Source: Juglans regia (taxonomy: Eukaryota > Streptophyta > Magnoliopsida > Fagales > Juglandaceae). From it: a DNA stretch of 64,000 nucleotides. The stretch spans positions 7,510,209-7,574,208 of the forward strand of contig NC_049911.1 of assembly GCF_001411555.2 (NCBI RefSeq). The letters run 5' to 3'. Of this stretch, positions 32,176 to 44,727 are shown one piece after another. The notes beneath the pieces were generated by a model that saw only the letters and a list, made by a program, of their open reading frames with translations, had not been told where the DNA came from and made no database searches. Position numbers and translations under genes: made by a program. Each line of letters opens with the position of its first letter. The stretch's first letter is position 1.

Positions 32176-34385
32176 AAGGGCCTAGAAGGTTTTGAAATAC
32201 AAAACTAAAGGGTCATCTCACTCTTTCACTCTTACACTCCACTTTGAGAAAAGATCTTGACTGATTTTTATGAGAAGAAAAGGCCAACACTCAACCTTTC
32301 CTTCAGTCCTATCACTTTCAATAGCTTGTTTAAGAGTCTCTCCAGTCCACTTCCCACCAAAAGCAACTCTCCTTTACACTTTTGCTTCATAGAACACAAA
32401 AAAAACTCTCGGACAGTTTTTCGTACCTCTTTTGAACGCCCATTTCGAAGCTTTTGTAGGAATTTTCTCGCAAAGTTTCCTTCATGAAAGTTATTTATTT
32501 TGGAGTATAGTTTACGTGGATATCTTATTAGTTCCATTTGGAGATCATTTGATTGGCCAAAAGTTGTTTAGACCCCAGAAAGGTCATTCTGGGCGATAAA
32601 CTAGAGAGTGTGTCATATGTTGGAGTTTTTTACCAAACTAATGAATAGATCTTGGTCCGAAATTTTTATGGAGTAATGTTAACATGTGTATATGATTATT
32701 GGTTGAGGATTTGTTGCATGATTAAAAGTTTTGGTGAAATATTTTCTTAGGTCTAGAAACTTAGAAACTGGAAGAGGAAAAACAGTTTCTGTTTTGAGAA
32801 AGTTTAAATCTTTTATGGTTTAATCTTATTCCAATGGCTTTGATATTTTTATTGGAAGATCCTAAGCATCTTATATACATGTTAGAATGTTATTTTGAAG
32901 ATATTTGACGTTAGTTTCGAAGATATGAAATTTTATGCATTGAGATATTTGGTTAGGCCAAAGTGATGATGTTCTTGGCTAAATTTATGTTTTGGGTGAT
33001 GTTTACCATGTGATCTTGAGTTTGAAGCTTGGATCTGTTTTAGGACACCTTTTTAAACCATGTGATGCTTTGGTTTGAAGATCACTTCTTTATAAGTCAT
33101 GGATCAAGAGGTTGATCAAAACAAGTTAGAAACAAAATTCTGTTTTGAACTTAGAAGAAAAACCAAAAAAAAGTTCAAGTATGGTTTTAGTGATTTCGAT
33201 GACTTTTGTTCATGATTCAAAACATGATTATTCTTAGGAATATGTTATGAGTATAGTAGAAGAAAAATTTTGGTTTAATCATGAGTTTTGAAATTTGAAA
33301 GAATTACAACAAAATCAAAGGAAATAGCCTATGTAAGTTTCGGCCCTATAGAGTTTTAATGGTTGTATTTAGTTTTAAATTTTTCTGAATTGATATTTGA
33401 GCTTAGGACAAAATTTACATCAGGTATGTAAAATTTTGCTGATTTTTGGAGTTAGGATGCAACATCTTTAAGTTAGGGGTAAAATGGTCATTTTCTCACA
33501 TGTAGAGGGTCAAATGGTAATTTTACTCTAAGTTGATATTTTTTCATATTCCTAATTGTTAGTGATTAAGTTCTAATTTTTAAAAATCACTACTTTCAGT
33601 TTCTCGTGATCGCACTTGAGTTTTGTTTCGAAGCGCGAAGATCGAGGTAAGTTAGCTTTTAACTTTCTATCAGTTTAATGTGTATGAGTGATAAGTAAGG
33701 GAACTAAATTGTATGTATGCATGTTATCATATGTGTCATGCCAAGTCTTTACATATTTATCTGTTACACATAATTTATTCTGTCATGAATTATTCATCTG
33801 TTTCACAAGATATTCTGTCACGTATTGCTATACATTGCAAGTATGTCATGTTAAGTTAAGTATGCCATCTATTACATGTATTTCATATCAGGTAATATTC
33901 ATTGTCGCAGGTTATGCCATATTAAGAAATGTTGTCTGTTACATGGTACGCTATGTTACGAAATGTTGCCTGTTACATGTATGCCATGTTATGAAATGTT
34001 GTCTATTATATTTATGTTTCAAGTATGTCATGTCTGTCGTTTTACGTTCATGTCACGTTACGCTACGTCAGGATTTCTGTCTTTTATGTCACGTTTATGT
34101 CATGTTCATGTTACGTCACGTTACGAAATGTCATGTATGCCTATTAAGTTATTCATGTCAATCACGACCCTAAGCGCTAGGATGGGGTAATATCCTAGTA
34201 GAACTCATTAGTTCACGCTGGAGTGTCTAAATAGGTGTGAAATTCCTTGGGTTGACAAAGTACAGTCAACAGGTTGCGAATGAGGCCTAATTAGCTGGTC
34301 ACCGGAGCGCGCCAGGCACTAACGCCGATGGTGCCACACATTATGTTACATGTGTCCACAGCAAGTGTGGCACAAACAAATAAGT

Positions 34386-34447
34386 TATGGGGCCACAACA
34401 ACTGTGGAGCATGAAGTATGGGGCCACAACAACTGTGGAGGACGTAT
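34386..34447 (+). repeat. 31-bp tandem duplication in the solo LTR
   Basis: tatggggccacaacaactgt occurs at 34386 and again at 34417. Confidence 0.85.
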
Positions 34448-37400
34448 TAATGCACTCACAGCTGGTATAGAAACCTGTGATGTGATGCGGTAATCGACAG
34501 GGACACACGGCTCAAGGGGACCTATGTTGCACCCATATGGTCACGTTAATGATTAAGTCTATTGAATAAGATTCCAAGTTCATACATTTCACGTTCAAGT
34601 CATGTTTCACGTTATGTTATGTTCAAGTTTACGTTCATGCAATCATGGTAATCCCATGAGACAAGAATATGTTGCAAGTGCATGTTATTTAATGTTCACG
34701 TTTACGTTATGTTCCAAGTTCATATTTATGTTATGTCATGCTCAGGTTCATGTTATGTTTCAAGTCCATGTTATGTTCCAAGTTCACGTTCATGATATGT
34801 TTCAAGTCCATGTTATGTTTCAAGTCACGTTCATACTAAGCTTCAGTTTCAGTTTAAGTTATGCGAGTTATGTTATGTTGTATGTCAAGTTATGATATGA
34901 TTACTTATTATTTGATTATGCATTCATGCTTTTACTGCCATGTATGCATCATTAACCTGTGTGGAAGTTTCCTGTTAACTTGCTGAGATTTGTAATCAAA
35001 TCTCACTGTGGTAGTCCCAACTACCATTCCCCCCGAATGGTAGATTTTGTTACAGGATCTAAAGGAGAATCGAGAATCAACCAACTGGAAATGATCGACT
35101 AAACAATGGTGTGACGTAAATGGTAGTACAATAGTTACCTCATTACTACTTGTATTTGTGGTGTTCAATCTCCAACACTCTTTTGATCACAACTATTTTG
35201 GACTAGTATTGTGATCTCAGTTATTTAGTACGTCATTATGTATGAAGTATGTTTTAAGTATTTGGGATATTTCAGTTTGGTGCATAGTATTGCTGAAAAA
35301 AAAAATTATCCCCTGCGATTATTGCATAATGCTAGATGCATGTTAGGAATATTGCATCTTATATGTCATGAACGGGGGTAGGTAACCTTGTGTTGCATGT
35401 CTCAATGCTTCTAATGTCCGTCCGATCCCAAGTGGAATTTGGGGGTGTCACATATATATATATGTTAAGCATCCCCAACCCTAGAATAAGTGATGCTCGT
35501 TCTCCTTTTCACAGAAGGTCAAACCGAGATCTCCTCTCCACTGCGCTAGCGAGGATCATTGCTGTCAACCATAGCCTCCATCACCCTCTATTTTCTTTCA
35601 CTAAAAACAAAGTGTGAATATGCTTCTATGAACCTGCACCCCCAAGTGTTGCTGCCCAGTTCGTCCACCTCTTGTGAACCTCAGTGTGAATCTGCTTCTA
35701 TGAACCAGCCATTGTTCCTCTGTAAAATACCAAACTGAAGGGCTTGGTTTGCATCCAGTAAACCGCTACCCCAAAGCCAACCCACGTGCCGCAACTCCAC
35801 CTAACAAGGTTCGTGTTGGTACCTCAGCCACAATTAGTTCACCACCCCAGTCGTGCGCCACCACTCCTCCTAGTATCCCGCCCGGTTCTCAACTCTCTAT
35901 AAAACACCACTCTAGTTTTAACACCAAGAAATAGAGGACTGTTTTCCACCACCGTGTGCCATCAACCTGGCAACCCACGTCGTCATCCGTCATCTCATCA
36001 CCCTCGGTCTGCTGCACGCCACCTCAGTCTCTCGGTAAGCCACCGACACTCCCTCGCCATATCTCCCTCCTTCGGCTTGCTCTCCCTCTGCCCCTTCTCT
36101 CACATTATCTCCCTCTCATTCATTTTCAGCACGCTCTCTTTCTCTCTCCCTGTGCGATGCCATCGGGAAAGTCACCATCAACTCAACCCAGCATCTGTCG
36201 CCCTCCCACGGTGCCACTGCTTTAGTTTTCCATGGGTATGTCCCTGTTGTCGCTCACATTTTGGCCTCTGTTGGTTTTTATTTTGTTGTTGTTGGTAGTT
36301 ACTTAAAAAGGAAAATGTTGTGTCTTGGGTAACCTAGTAGATGAAGGATGTTATTACCCTTTTGCCCTCTTTTTGGTTTGAATACATCAACTGATTGTGT
36401 ATTTTGTGTTTGAAACGTGGGTGGCATGTGATTTTTATTTATTTGGACTTAAGCGCATGTCAGTTTATTTTGTTAAGTTGGTATTTTTTTAAGAGCCTAA
36501 TATTTTTATTGGAATATTTATTAAGTAAATACTGATAAATTTTTGGAATGATCAGTAAGTGCAAAATCCTATTTTGAATCGTTTTAAAAGATCATTTTCT
36601 TTTTATTTAAACAAAAGTATGATTTTCTACTTATAATGATTTCAAATAGTTAGGTTATTTTAGTTTTTATAAATTATAGAAAGATCTTAATCGTAATTAA
36701 GTTAGAATTTAATGTTTTAGTCGAAGTTAGTAAGTTGGATATTGATGAGTTTAGAAAGTGACGTTGCTATTTTAGGAATAATGAGAATTTCGGATTTTAA
36801 GGAATTAAAAATAGATTATTTTAGAAGTTTAGGCTTGAATATCAAAATATGAGATTGATTGAAAATTTACGTGATTATCTTATAGGTGACGATTAATTTT
36901 GTTCGGCATTTTTGAGGTAATTTTTGAAAAGCTAAGAAGTTAAGGTAAGTGGGGTTCCTATGCTAGATTTGCATAAAAAGAAATAAACTGATGTTAGTTT
37001 GTAAAAGTGTCCATGTTGTTTTAAAAAGAAAATGTGAAAAACAACCTTAGTATATATTTTGCATTCACTCATTAGATTTGTATGAAAGTTGAAAGAAATG
37101 CTTTTGACATGAATAGTATAGACATGAGCAATATTTGACATGTTTTTGAAATATGCAAAAGAGCGAATATGATATCGTTGAGATTTTTATACATGTGATA
37201 TGCAATGATTTGGATCTGTTTTTTATCAAATGGAAATGATATGAATATGCTTAGCACGTGTTTTGATATGATATGGATATGAAAAAAAAAAACCTTTGGC
37301 ATACTTAGCTGTTTTGATTGTGATTCTGAGTATGGTTCTGATATGATGATATTGGTTCATGTGATATAGTTGGTACCAACATGATATGATATGATATGAG

Positions 37401-38264
37401 CGCACCCATTTTGGAAACAAAGTAGTCTTTTATGTGTTCTTTCCTGTGTGCACACTCGGGACTCCGAGATTGAAAAATGAGAAGTTTCACAATATGATAC
37501 TGCCTGGTTTGGCCACTGAGGATAGCACAACCCTGTTATAGGGGTTAAACATGGTATATGATATGATATGTTACGATATGATATGATAAGATGAAGATGT
37601 TCAGTTATGTTATGCTAAAGCATTCTGGAATATGAAAATGGTTTATGAATATGAAAATATTGAAAAGTCGCTCTGATTTTCTGATAGTACATTTTGAGAT
37701 GTGCATATGAAAATGAAATGTTTTACTTTTGTATACCAAACTTTCTAAAAAGGGCTCATGTTTACACATTAGTATAGGTTTTCTACTTTCTGAATTGTTG
37801 ATAACTCACCCCTTATCTTCATTATTTTTCAGATGATATTGATGACCCAGCTGGGTGTCAGGAATAGAAATTGGAGCTTGACTAGATATGGATAGAAGGT
37901 CGAGTACCTAAGGGTACCATTGTTAGTAGAAGGGCTTGACTTGAGTATTTGAAGTTCTTTATGTTATTTGGATCTATTGAGACTTTAGATGTATCAGTTT
38001 ATTACGTTGAGATTTAATTATGTTTTTGGTTTAGTAGGACTTATGGTTTTATTAGTTGGTATGTTATGACTACCGGGAGCTTGTGGACCCATTGGTTTAC
38101 TATTACTGCAGTAATGACTTTGTGGAGTTTGTAATGTGTTTATTTAGAAGATATGACATTGAGTTTTGCTTATGAAGTCTTTGGAGATTTTTAGATGCAT
38201 TGGGAGACATGTTTATAAGTGACAGGTAGTAATTCTGGAACCCACCCGGGTATAGGGCGTTATA

Positions 38265-38538
38265 TTTGGTATCTGAGCCAGGTTTGAGGTTCTGCAGACT
38301 ATAGTGTGTGAGATGTTGGAGTACAGATAGACTTGAAGAAAGCATTTTCAGATTTGATGTGATAGTGGAGCGGAGTAAAAGGTAGAATATTGTAGGCATT
38401 CGAGGTCTTAAAATTTGCAGACTTTAGGAATGGTTGTGATGTGTAGGATTTTACGAGTCTATGAGCCGAATTCATGTTGTTTGTGGTTTGGTTTGATTCT
38501 GGAGGCTTTTTAAATAGATTTGATGGAGTTAAGATTTT
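38265..38538 (+). other. Element B primer binding site and leader
   Basis: tggtatctgagc at 38267-38278 differs by one base from the common initiator tRNA-Met PBS and lies two bases after the LTR end. About 260 bases of noncoding leader follow, until the next LTR begins at 38539. The rest of the leader should be just upstream of gag at 46034. Confidence 0.8.
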
Positions 38539-38903
38539 TGTAACACCTAGGCCAGCCAGGCGGCCTAAGATATTTTTGGTGGAATATAATTTTTGAGTAG
38601 TTTTGATAATTTGGTTTAAAATCTTTTAATGGACCTAGTGGGTCTTCACTCAAAACATTTATAGGACAAGTATATTTTCTTTAAGGACGAGTAGAGGTCC
38701 AAACTTCAGAGAAAAAGAAATCCATTTCCTTTAAGATTTTCATATTACCCAAATACTTAAAATGGGCTCTACCCGATCACCCCAAGGCCTATGCCCGTTT
38801 GATGTAAACTGAGAGATGCAGCGTGTAGTTGTTTCGAAAAAACAAAAGAAAAAAAGAAACTCCCCACGTCTTTTTTTGCTAGTCACATGCACGTCTCCCC
38901 TCC

Positions 38904-38935
38904 CTAGGGTTTTTCCCATCACCATATATATACAT
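38904..38935 (+). promoter_or_regulatory. Telo-box-like motif plus TATA in LTR F
   Basis: ctagggtttt (the reverse complement of aaaaccctag) lies about 10-20 bases before atatatatacata. The same pairing is seen at 42114-42160 and, on the minus strand, at 44688-44727. Confidence 0.45.
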
Positions 38936-39930
38936 AGGTAAACTTTATCAACCAAGCCATACTGTTGCCGCAAACCTCCACTCAAGCCTCCTTTTCCACA
39001 CAGCTGCTCTGTGGACAACCAAGACTAGTAGTGCTTCACGGACACCACCTCTCAAGCATCACGTGCTTTGTTCCCCTCATCCTAGTGTCAGCTATGGGAC
39101 CACTGTGGAAAAGCCATCCGGCCCCCAGCCACAGCCTGAAACAAAGCCCAGTGTCACATTCCGTGACGCTGCTGAATCAGACTACCCAGTTGCACCGTAG
39201 CCCCACACTCTGTTTTATCCATCCAAAAATTGAGAAGTTCTTTGTAACGCCCCGTTCCCAGAGGTCCAGAGAGTTAACTCTTAATATCTAAGATCAACTT
39301 AAATAGTACAACTATAAAATCCAAAAAATCCAATAAAATGTTAATCAATTTAATCAATCCAAATATCTAAGTTCCTCCATAGGTACAATAAAGAAAATCC
39401 CAATAACATAAATTAAAAACTCTTAAAAACTCGAAATTATCCTCAACTCATCAAATCAAAATACCCGAAAAATAAAATCAGTTTACTAACTACGACTCTC
39501 AAATAAGCACTTGTACCCTCAGGCACTTATTCCACCTTAATCATCACATCTGCTAAAACTTCCTACTCTTGTTCTCCAGCCGAATCATCAAAATTATCTG
39601 AAAAATATATAGAGATAAGGGGTGAGTTATCAACAACTCAGTAAGCAGAGAACATATACAAGTGTGTAAACATGAGCATTTACTGAAATCAGAATGTAGA
39701 ACAAAACATTTTTATTTTCAGAGTGCAGAAGCAAAACATGTTATAATATCAGAGCTTTAGAAATAATTTCATTCAAAAATATTTTTTGGCATAGCATAAA
39801 TGATCATCATCATCATTAGAACACCATATCAGAACAGAGGCCATATATAACCCCTGTGGTAGGGTTGTGCATCTGCAGATAGCCAACCAGAACATAAATC
39901 ACTCTGTCGCCAAGGTGTGCACTCTAAACA

Positions 39931-40111
39931 GAAACCACTACTATAACCCGTGGCAGGGCCGTATCCACTATTATTACCCTTGGTTGGGCCGTATCCACTA
40001 TTATAACCTGTGGTTGAACCGTATTCACTATTATTACCTATGGTTGGACTATATCCACTATTGTAACCCGTGGTTGGGCTGTATGCCACTATTATTACCC
40101 GTGGCAGGGCC
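39931..40111 (-). repeat. Six copies of a 30-bp tandem repeat in LTR E
   Basis: On the plus strand, units of the type cactattattacccgtggt followed by tgggccgtat start at 39931, 39961, 39991, 40021, 40051 and 40081. The last unit has one extra base. The unit length being a multiple of three gives a spurious Gly/Tyr/Asn-rich open frame on the minus strand. Confidence 0.92.
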
Positions 40112-41739
40112 GTAACTAAACAAAGCGGAAACAGAATCAAACTTAGAATCAAAGAGTCGTGCCAAAGGTTTTCAGAAATCACGTCTTATCCAAACAGAGT
40201 ACTCAACAAAATCTTCAGAATAGAACAAAATCATATCACAACATAATTTATGCACAAATTTCATATTTGCTCTCTTTTTCAAAGTTCAGAAACAGAATGT
40301 CAAAAATAAGCTCATGTCTACACCCGTCATGACAGAAAATACTTTATTCTTAAATAGAATCTCATAAGTAATGCAAAACAAATAATTGAGGTAGTTCAAA
40401 TTTATTTTCATAACCAAATATGTATATTTTTCAAAAAGTCAACCTCAGCTCATTTTATTTTAATGCAAAATCTAGCATAGGAACCCCATTTACCTAGACT
40501 TCTTAGCTTTTTAGGAATTTTTCTAAAAAAATGCCGAATAATAATTAATCGTCACCTATAAAATAATCACATAATTCTCGTAAATTTTCAATCAATTACG
40601 TATTTCGATATTTAAGCCTAAGCTTATAAAATAACCTATTTTAATTCCTCAAAACCTAAAATCCTCATAATCCCAAAATATATCATCCATTTCTAAAATC
40701 ACCAATGTCCCTTTACTAACTTCGACTAAAAACATTTAAAATTCTAACTTATTTACTATTGAAGTGTAATTATAAAATCTAATACTAGATAATATAATTA
40801 TACCAAAATAGTTTAAATTATACAGCAACCATATAATAAACTAAGTCATAATAAAAATACAACATTATCGATTCTTCTTTTGAAAGGAATAACAAATTTA
40901 AAGCACTTTAAGAAACATTTTTGACTAAAATAATATAAGATGAAACTCTCGTTAACATTAACATAAGAATTATCAGTAATCATACTAAAACCCATCGTAA
41001 CAAAAAATATCAACCCAACCGAAAAATATTTGAACTCAAACCACCTTGTGATTTGGCTTGTAACTCAAGGGTAAAGTCGTAATATCCTAGATCTAGTCAT
41101 CCCTAACCTTACGTAAAGAGCAAAACACCTCTATATGCAGGGCAACAAGTTTACTAGAACCACAAATGCATGCGACGGAAACTCACTAAAACTGGAAATT
41201 TAAGCCGACTAAATGCTAACTGCACTATCGAGATCCACTAAAACTGAAACTTGTTATCAAGTTTGAAAAAAAAAAAGAGGCAGCGACGAGGCTCACCGAG
41301 GAAGGAGGCTACACCAGAGATTCGGTAGGAGCTGAGCGGCTTTGGTGGATACGCTAGCAGCTGGGTGGCTGAGTACAGAGGGATAGAGCAATTAGAGAGA
41401 GACCCACTAATGAGAGATAGAGAAACATAGAGAGAGGGAGCAAAATGTGAGGAAAAAGAAAAGAAAAAACGTGAGAGGCAGGGGGTAGTTTCGGCATGGC
41501 TTACCGTGCTAATGATGAACGTACGGCTCATCAGGGCTAACAAAGACTATTTAGATGGCGGTTTGAGGTTGGCTGGGTGGTTCCCCGTCATCTAACGAGG
41601 CTGAAAAACAGAGGGAATAGGGTGATTTTTCTTACTCAGTTTTGGGGGGCTAAAACAGGGGACAACGGCTGGGTTTTCCGTGAGATGGGTGGCTCGCAGT
41701 GGTGCTAACGGTGGCTGGGACGCATGGGGTTGGATTTCT

Positions 41740-44503
41740 TGTAACACCCGGGCCTAGCACTAAACCGTTTTCTAAAATTACTTTGAATTTATACGTATGG
41801 AAAATAGTTGTTTTGTCAAATATTTTATGGGCCGGTATTTTTTTTTTTTAGAAACAAGTTGAAATATTACAGGGTTTGGTTCGTGACTCAAAATCTAATA
41901 GTAGAGCCCTTTTAGTTATTTATTCTTTTTAGTTATTCACTACCTGATTTGTTAAAAGTGGTTCTATTCGTTAACCCCAAGACCCGCGCCCTTTATTTTT
42001 ATTAAAATGAGAAACCCAAGGGCTATTGTTTTATTTAAAAACTCCCAACCTTTTTCACGTCTCTTTCCGCCAGTCATAAGAAATCTTCTGCACGTCCCTT
42101 TCCTCTCTTAGCTCTAGGGTTTTATCCTCACCTCTATACATATATATATATATATATATACACGTATTCATCTACTGCATGGAGAAACTGTCCAAAACTT
42201 GTTACTGCCGCCAGCCATAGCACAATCCCCATCATGTTGCACTCCATTGCCGTGACCCAAAAACATCCACCGCAATTTGGTTTTCATCCAACCACCGTGT
42301 AATAGCCCATGCCCTGCCCCATGTGAAACCGGCAGCTACCTCGATTCCTTTCCATAAACTGCAACCACCCACATGCACGGCAACACCACCATAAGTCGTT
42401 GCCATGGAGGCCGCACATCCTCTCCATCACTCGGTTAGCCCCTGTTTTTGCTCATGAAAACAGAGCACTCCTTTTTTTCCTGAGTTAACCCAGCAACCCC
42501 ATGGCTCCAGCCCCTCCACTTCGACGCCACTTCCACAGAGAGTTCCCTTGGCCACCTCATGTCACCCCGAGCCACCCAGCTCCGTCGCAGCCCCACCTCT
42601 CTCAATGAGCCTCCGTCGCACGCCTCCTTCCCGTCTCACGGTTTGATTTCCTTCCTTTCCGCAAGCTGTGGACCCTCGCTCTCTCACTCTCCATTTTTCT
42701 CCCTCTCTCGTGCTTAACCCAGCTTGACAGCATGTCCGCCGTAGGCCTGCTCTCCAGCCGTGTCGCCACTGTCTACCCAGTCCAGCCATCACGCGGCAGT
42801 GATTCCTCCGTGAGTAAGCCCCTGCCATGCACATTATGTTGTTTTCTGTAAGTTTTATTGGTTTTCAGAGAAATGAAGGAAATTACATTAGTGCCCTTCA
42901 ACTAAGTGTTATATTAATGTGCTTTAAAATTCTTATTATGTATTGGTACACTCTTATATAATTATGATTACAAAAAATCACTTATGTATTTTAATATGTT
43001 ATTTAAGTAAAGTTTTTATTTTTAGGGTAAACAATATGGGTGTAATATTATTTTTTTTTACACTTTAGATATGATTTAATCTATATGAAAAATATAGTTA
43101 TGGTTATTTTTTAACATATTTTGGGATAATGATATTATCCAGTATTAAACTTTATATTTGGTTTTCAATAATAAATAGGTCTGACTTTTAAATGTTTTAG
43201 TCATAGTATTAAGTTAGCATTGACGATTTTAGAAAGTGATGATTTGTAATTTTAGGTTTTGAGGAATTAAATAGGTTATTTTATAAGCTTAGGATTAAAT
43301 ATCGAAATACGTGATTAATTAGAAATTTATGAGAATTACGTGATTATTTTATAGGTGACGATTAATTATTGTTCGATGTTTTTGAGGAATTTCGAAAAAG
43401 CTAAGAAGTTCAGGTAAGCGGGGTTCCTATGCTAGACTTTGCATTAAATAAAATGAACTACCTCAGTTATTTGTTCTGAAGTTCATGGATATATGCATGT
43501 TTTGTTATGAAAAGAAATTTGAACTACCTTAGTTATTTGTTCTGCATTACTCATGAGATTTTGTTTAAGAAGAAAGTATTTTCTGTCATGACTGGTGTAG
43601 ACATGAGCTTATTTTTGACATTCTGTTTCTGAACTTTGAAAAAGAGAGCGAATATGAAATTTTGTGCATAAATTATATTGTGTAATGATTTTATTCTGTT
43701 ATGAAAATTTTCTATACTCTGATATGATCTGATGTGATTTCTGAAAACCTCTGGCATAACATTTTGTTTCTGTTTCTGTTTCGTTCTGACCTCACCACGG
43801 GTGTAAAACTGTGGCCTCTGTTCGGGTTGGTACCAACTTTTCTGTTTCTGGTGCACCCACTTTGGAAACAACGTAGTTTTCTGCGTGGTCTTTCCTATGT
43901 GCACACTCGGGGCTCCGAGAATGAATAAGGGGAAGATTCACATTTTGTTTCTGCTCGGTTAGCTACCAGGGTTTGCACAACCCTACCACGGGGGTTAAAC
44001 ATGGTATTTGTTCTGACATGATAAGATAAGATGTGATGTTTCAGTTTATGCTATGCCAAAGGGATTTTGATTATGAATATTTTCGAACTTTCGCTCTGAT
44101 ATTTTTGATAACATGTTCTAACGCTGCATTTTGAAAACATTATTCTGATTTTGCATTCTGAAAGAAAATATTTTTGTTCTGTATTCTGAACTCTGTAAAT
44201 GCTCATGTTTACACACTAGTATATGTCATCTGCTTACTGATAACTCGCCCCTTATCTCCATATATTTTTCAGATGATTTTGAATAGTCCAGCTAAGGATC
44301 AGGATTATGGAGCATCGGTGAGATGATTATTTAAGCATAGTGGTTTACGCATAGAAGATTTCTGAGAAGTGGCGGATTTTTATTGAGAGATTCTGTAGTA
44401 TTCTGATGACTTTATATTTTAGAGTCTTTAAATACATTGATGAATTGTGAGTTTTAAGTTATAGGGAGTAACTCTTCAACCCCTGCAGGACCGGGGCGTT
44501 CCA
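41740..44503 (+). mobile_element. Solo LTR, 2.8 kb, TSD tttct
   Basis: Starts tgtaacacccgggcc and ends ggggcgttcca, flanked by a perfect 5-bp duplication tttct at 41735-41739 and 44504-44508. It contains ctagggtttt and TATA at 42114-42160, a CT-rich leader at 42600-42720, and the conserved caggtaagcggggttccta block near 43410. It also has the block with ccactttggaaacaacgt near 43856. No element protein is present. Confidence 0.93.
42114..42160 (+). promoter_or_regulatory. Telo-box-like motif plus TATA in solo LTR
   Basis: ctagggtttt at 42114-42123, then tatacatatatata from about 42134, about 395 bases from the LTR start. Confidence 0.45.
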
Positions 44504-44687
44504 TTTCTAACAAAGCAACACCACGGACGTGCCAGTCTCTGTCAGGCCTTGCTAGTGGCAGCGGAGTGGGAGGTCTTGGTATGACTTTTTTTTTTTTTTT
44601 TTTTGAGGAGGAGGACTAGTGGCAGCAACTCTAGTCCAAAGGTTGAAGGTGAAAACTATGTGCATGAGACTGAGGGCTAACAGTATG

Positions 44688-44727
44688 TGTATATAAAGAG
44701 GAAAGGATGACCAAAAGAAAACCCTAG
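44688..44727 (-). promoter_or_regulatory. Telo-box-like motif plus TATA in LTR E (minus strand)
   Basis: On the plus strand, gtatataaag at about 44688-44698 and aaaaccctag at 44718-44727. Read on the minus strand this gives ctagggtttt followed by tttatata, about 400 bases from the LTR start at 45120. Confidence 0.45.

Larger units (their letters stand above)
31126..35452 (+). mobile_element. Solo LTR, 4.3 kb, TSD tatat
   Basis: Starts tgtaacagcctgg and ends gggggtgtcaca. The flanking bases are tatat at 31121-31125 and 35453-35457. It contains no element proteins. A TATA box is at 32168-32175 and a gcgaagatcgaggtaagtta block is near 33640. A field of short atgttacg- and caagttcatgtt-like repeats spans 33700-34880, and a 31-bp tandem duplication lies at 34386-34440. 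It is longer than the other LTRs here and is not of the same family. The flank has a TA run, so the duplication is somewhat less informative than the others. Confidence 0.85.
30945..38264 (+). mobile_element. 5' LTR of element B, split by a solo LTR
   Basis: Starts tgtaagacccagcccac at 30945 and ends gggcgttata at 38264, where tta(c)a is expected, so the last CA reads TA. Without the insertion at 31126-35457 it is about 3.0 kb. The parts on both sides of the insertion match the 3' LTR at 61249-63646 in order. It includes the conserved aggtaagtggggttccta block near 36940. Confidence 0.88.

Noticed and set aside
33688..34173. 161-codon open frame in the 4.3-kb solo LTR
   Set aside because: It is built from imperfect atgttacg/catgtc-like short repeats, has a Cys/Val/Tyr-rich low-complexity composition, matches no family and overlaps another shadow frame. 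It is an artefact of the repeat field.
39931..40111. Possible CRISPR array
   Set aside because: The 30-bp units are contiguous tandem repeats with no unique spacers, in plant LTR sequence.
39829..40182. Minus-strand Gly/Tyr/Asn-rich repetitive protein frame
   Set aside because: It is the 30-bp tandem repeat inside LTR E. The unit length is a multiple of three, which keeps a frame open without selection.
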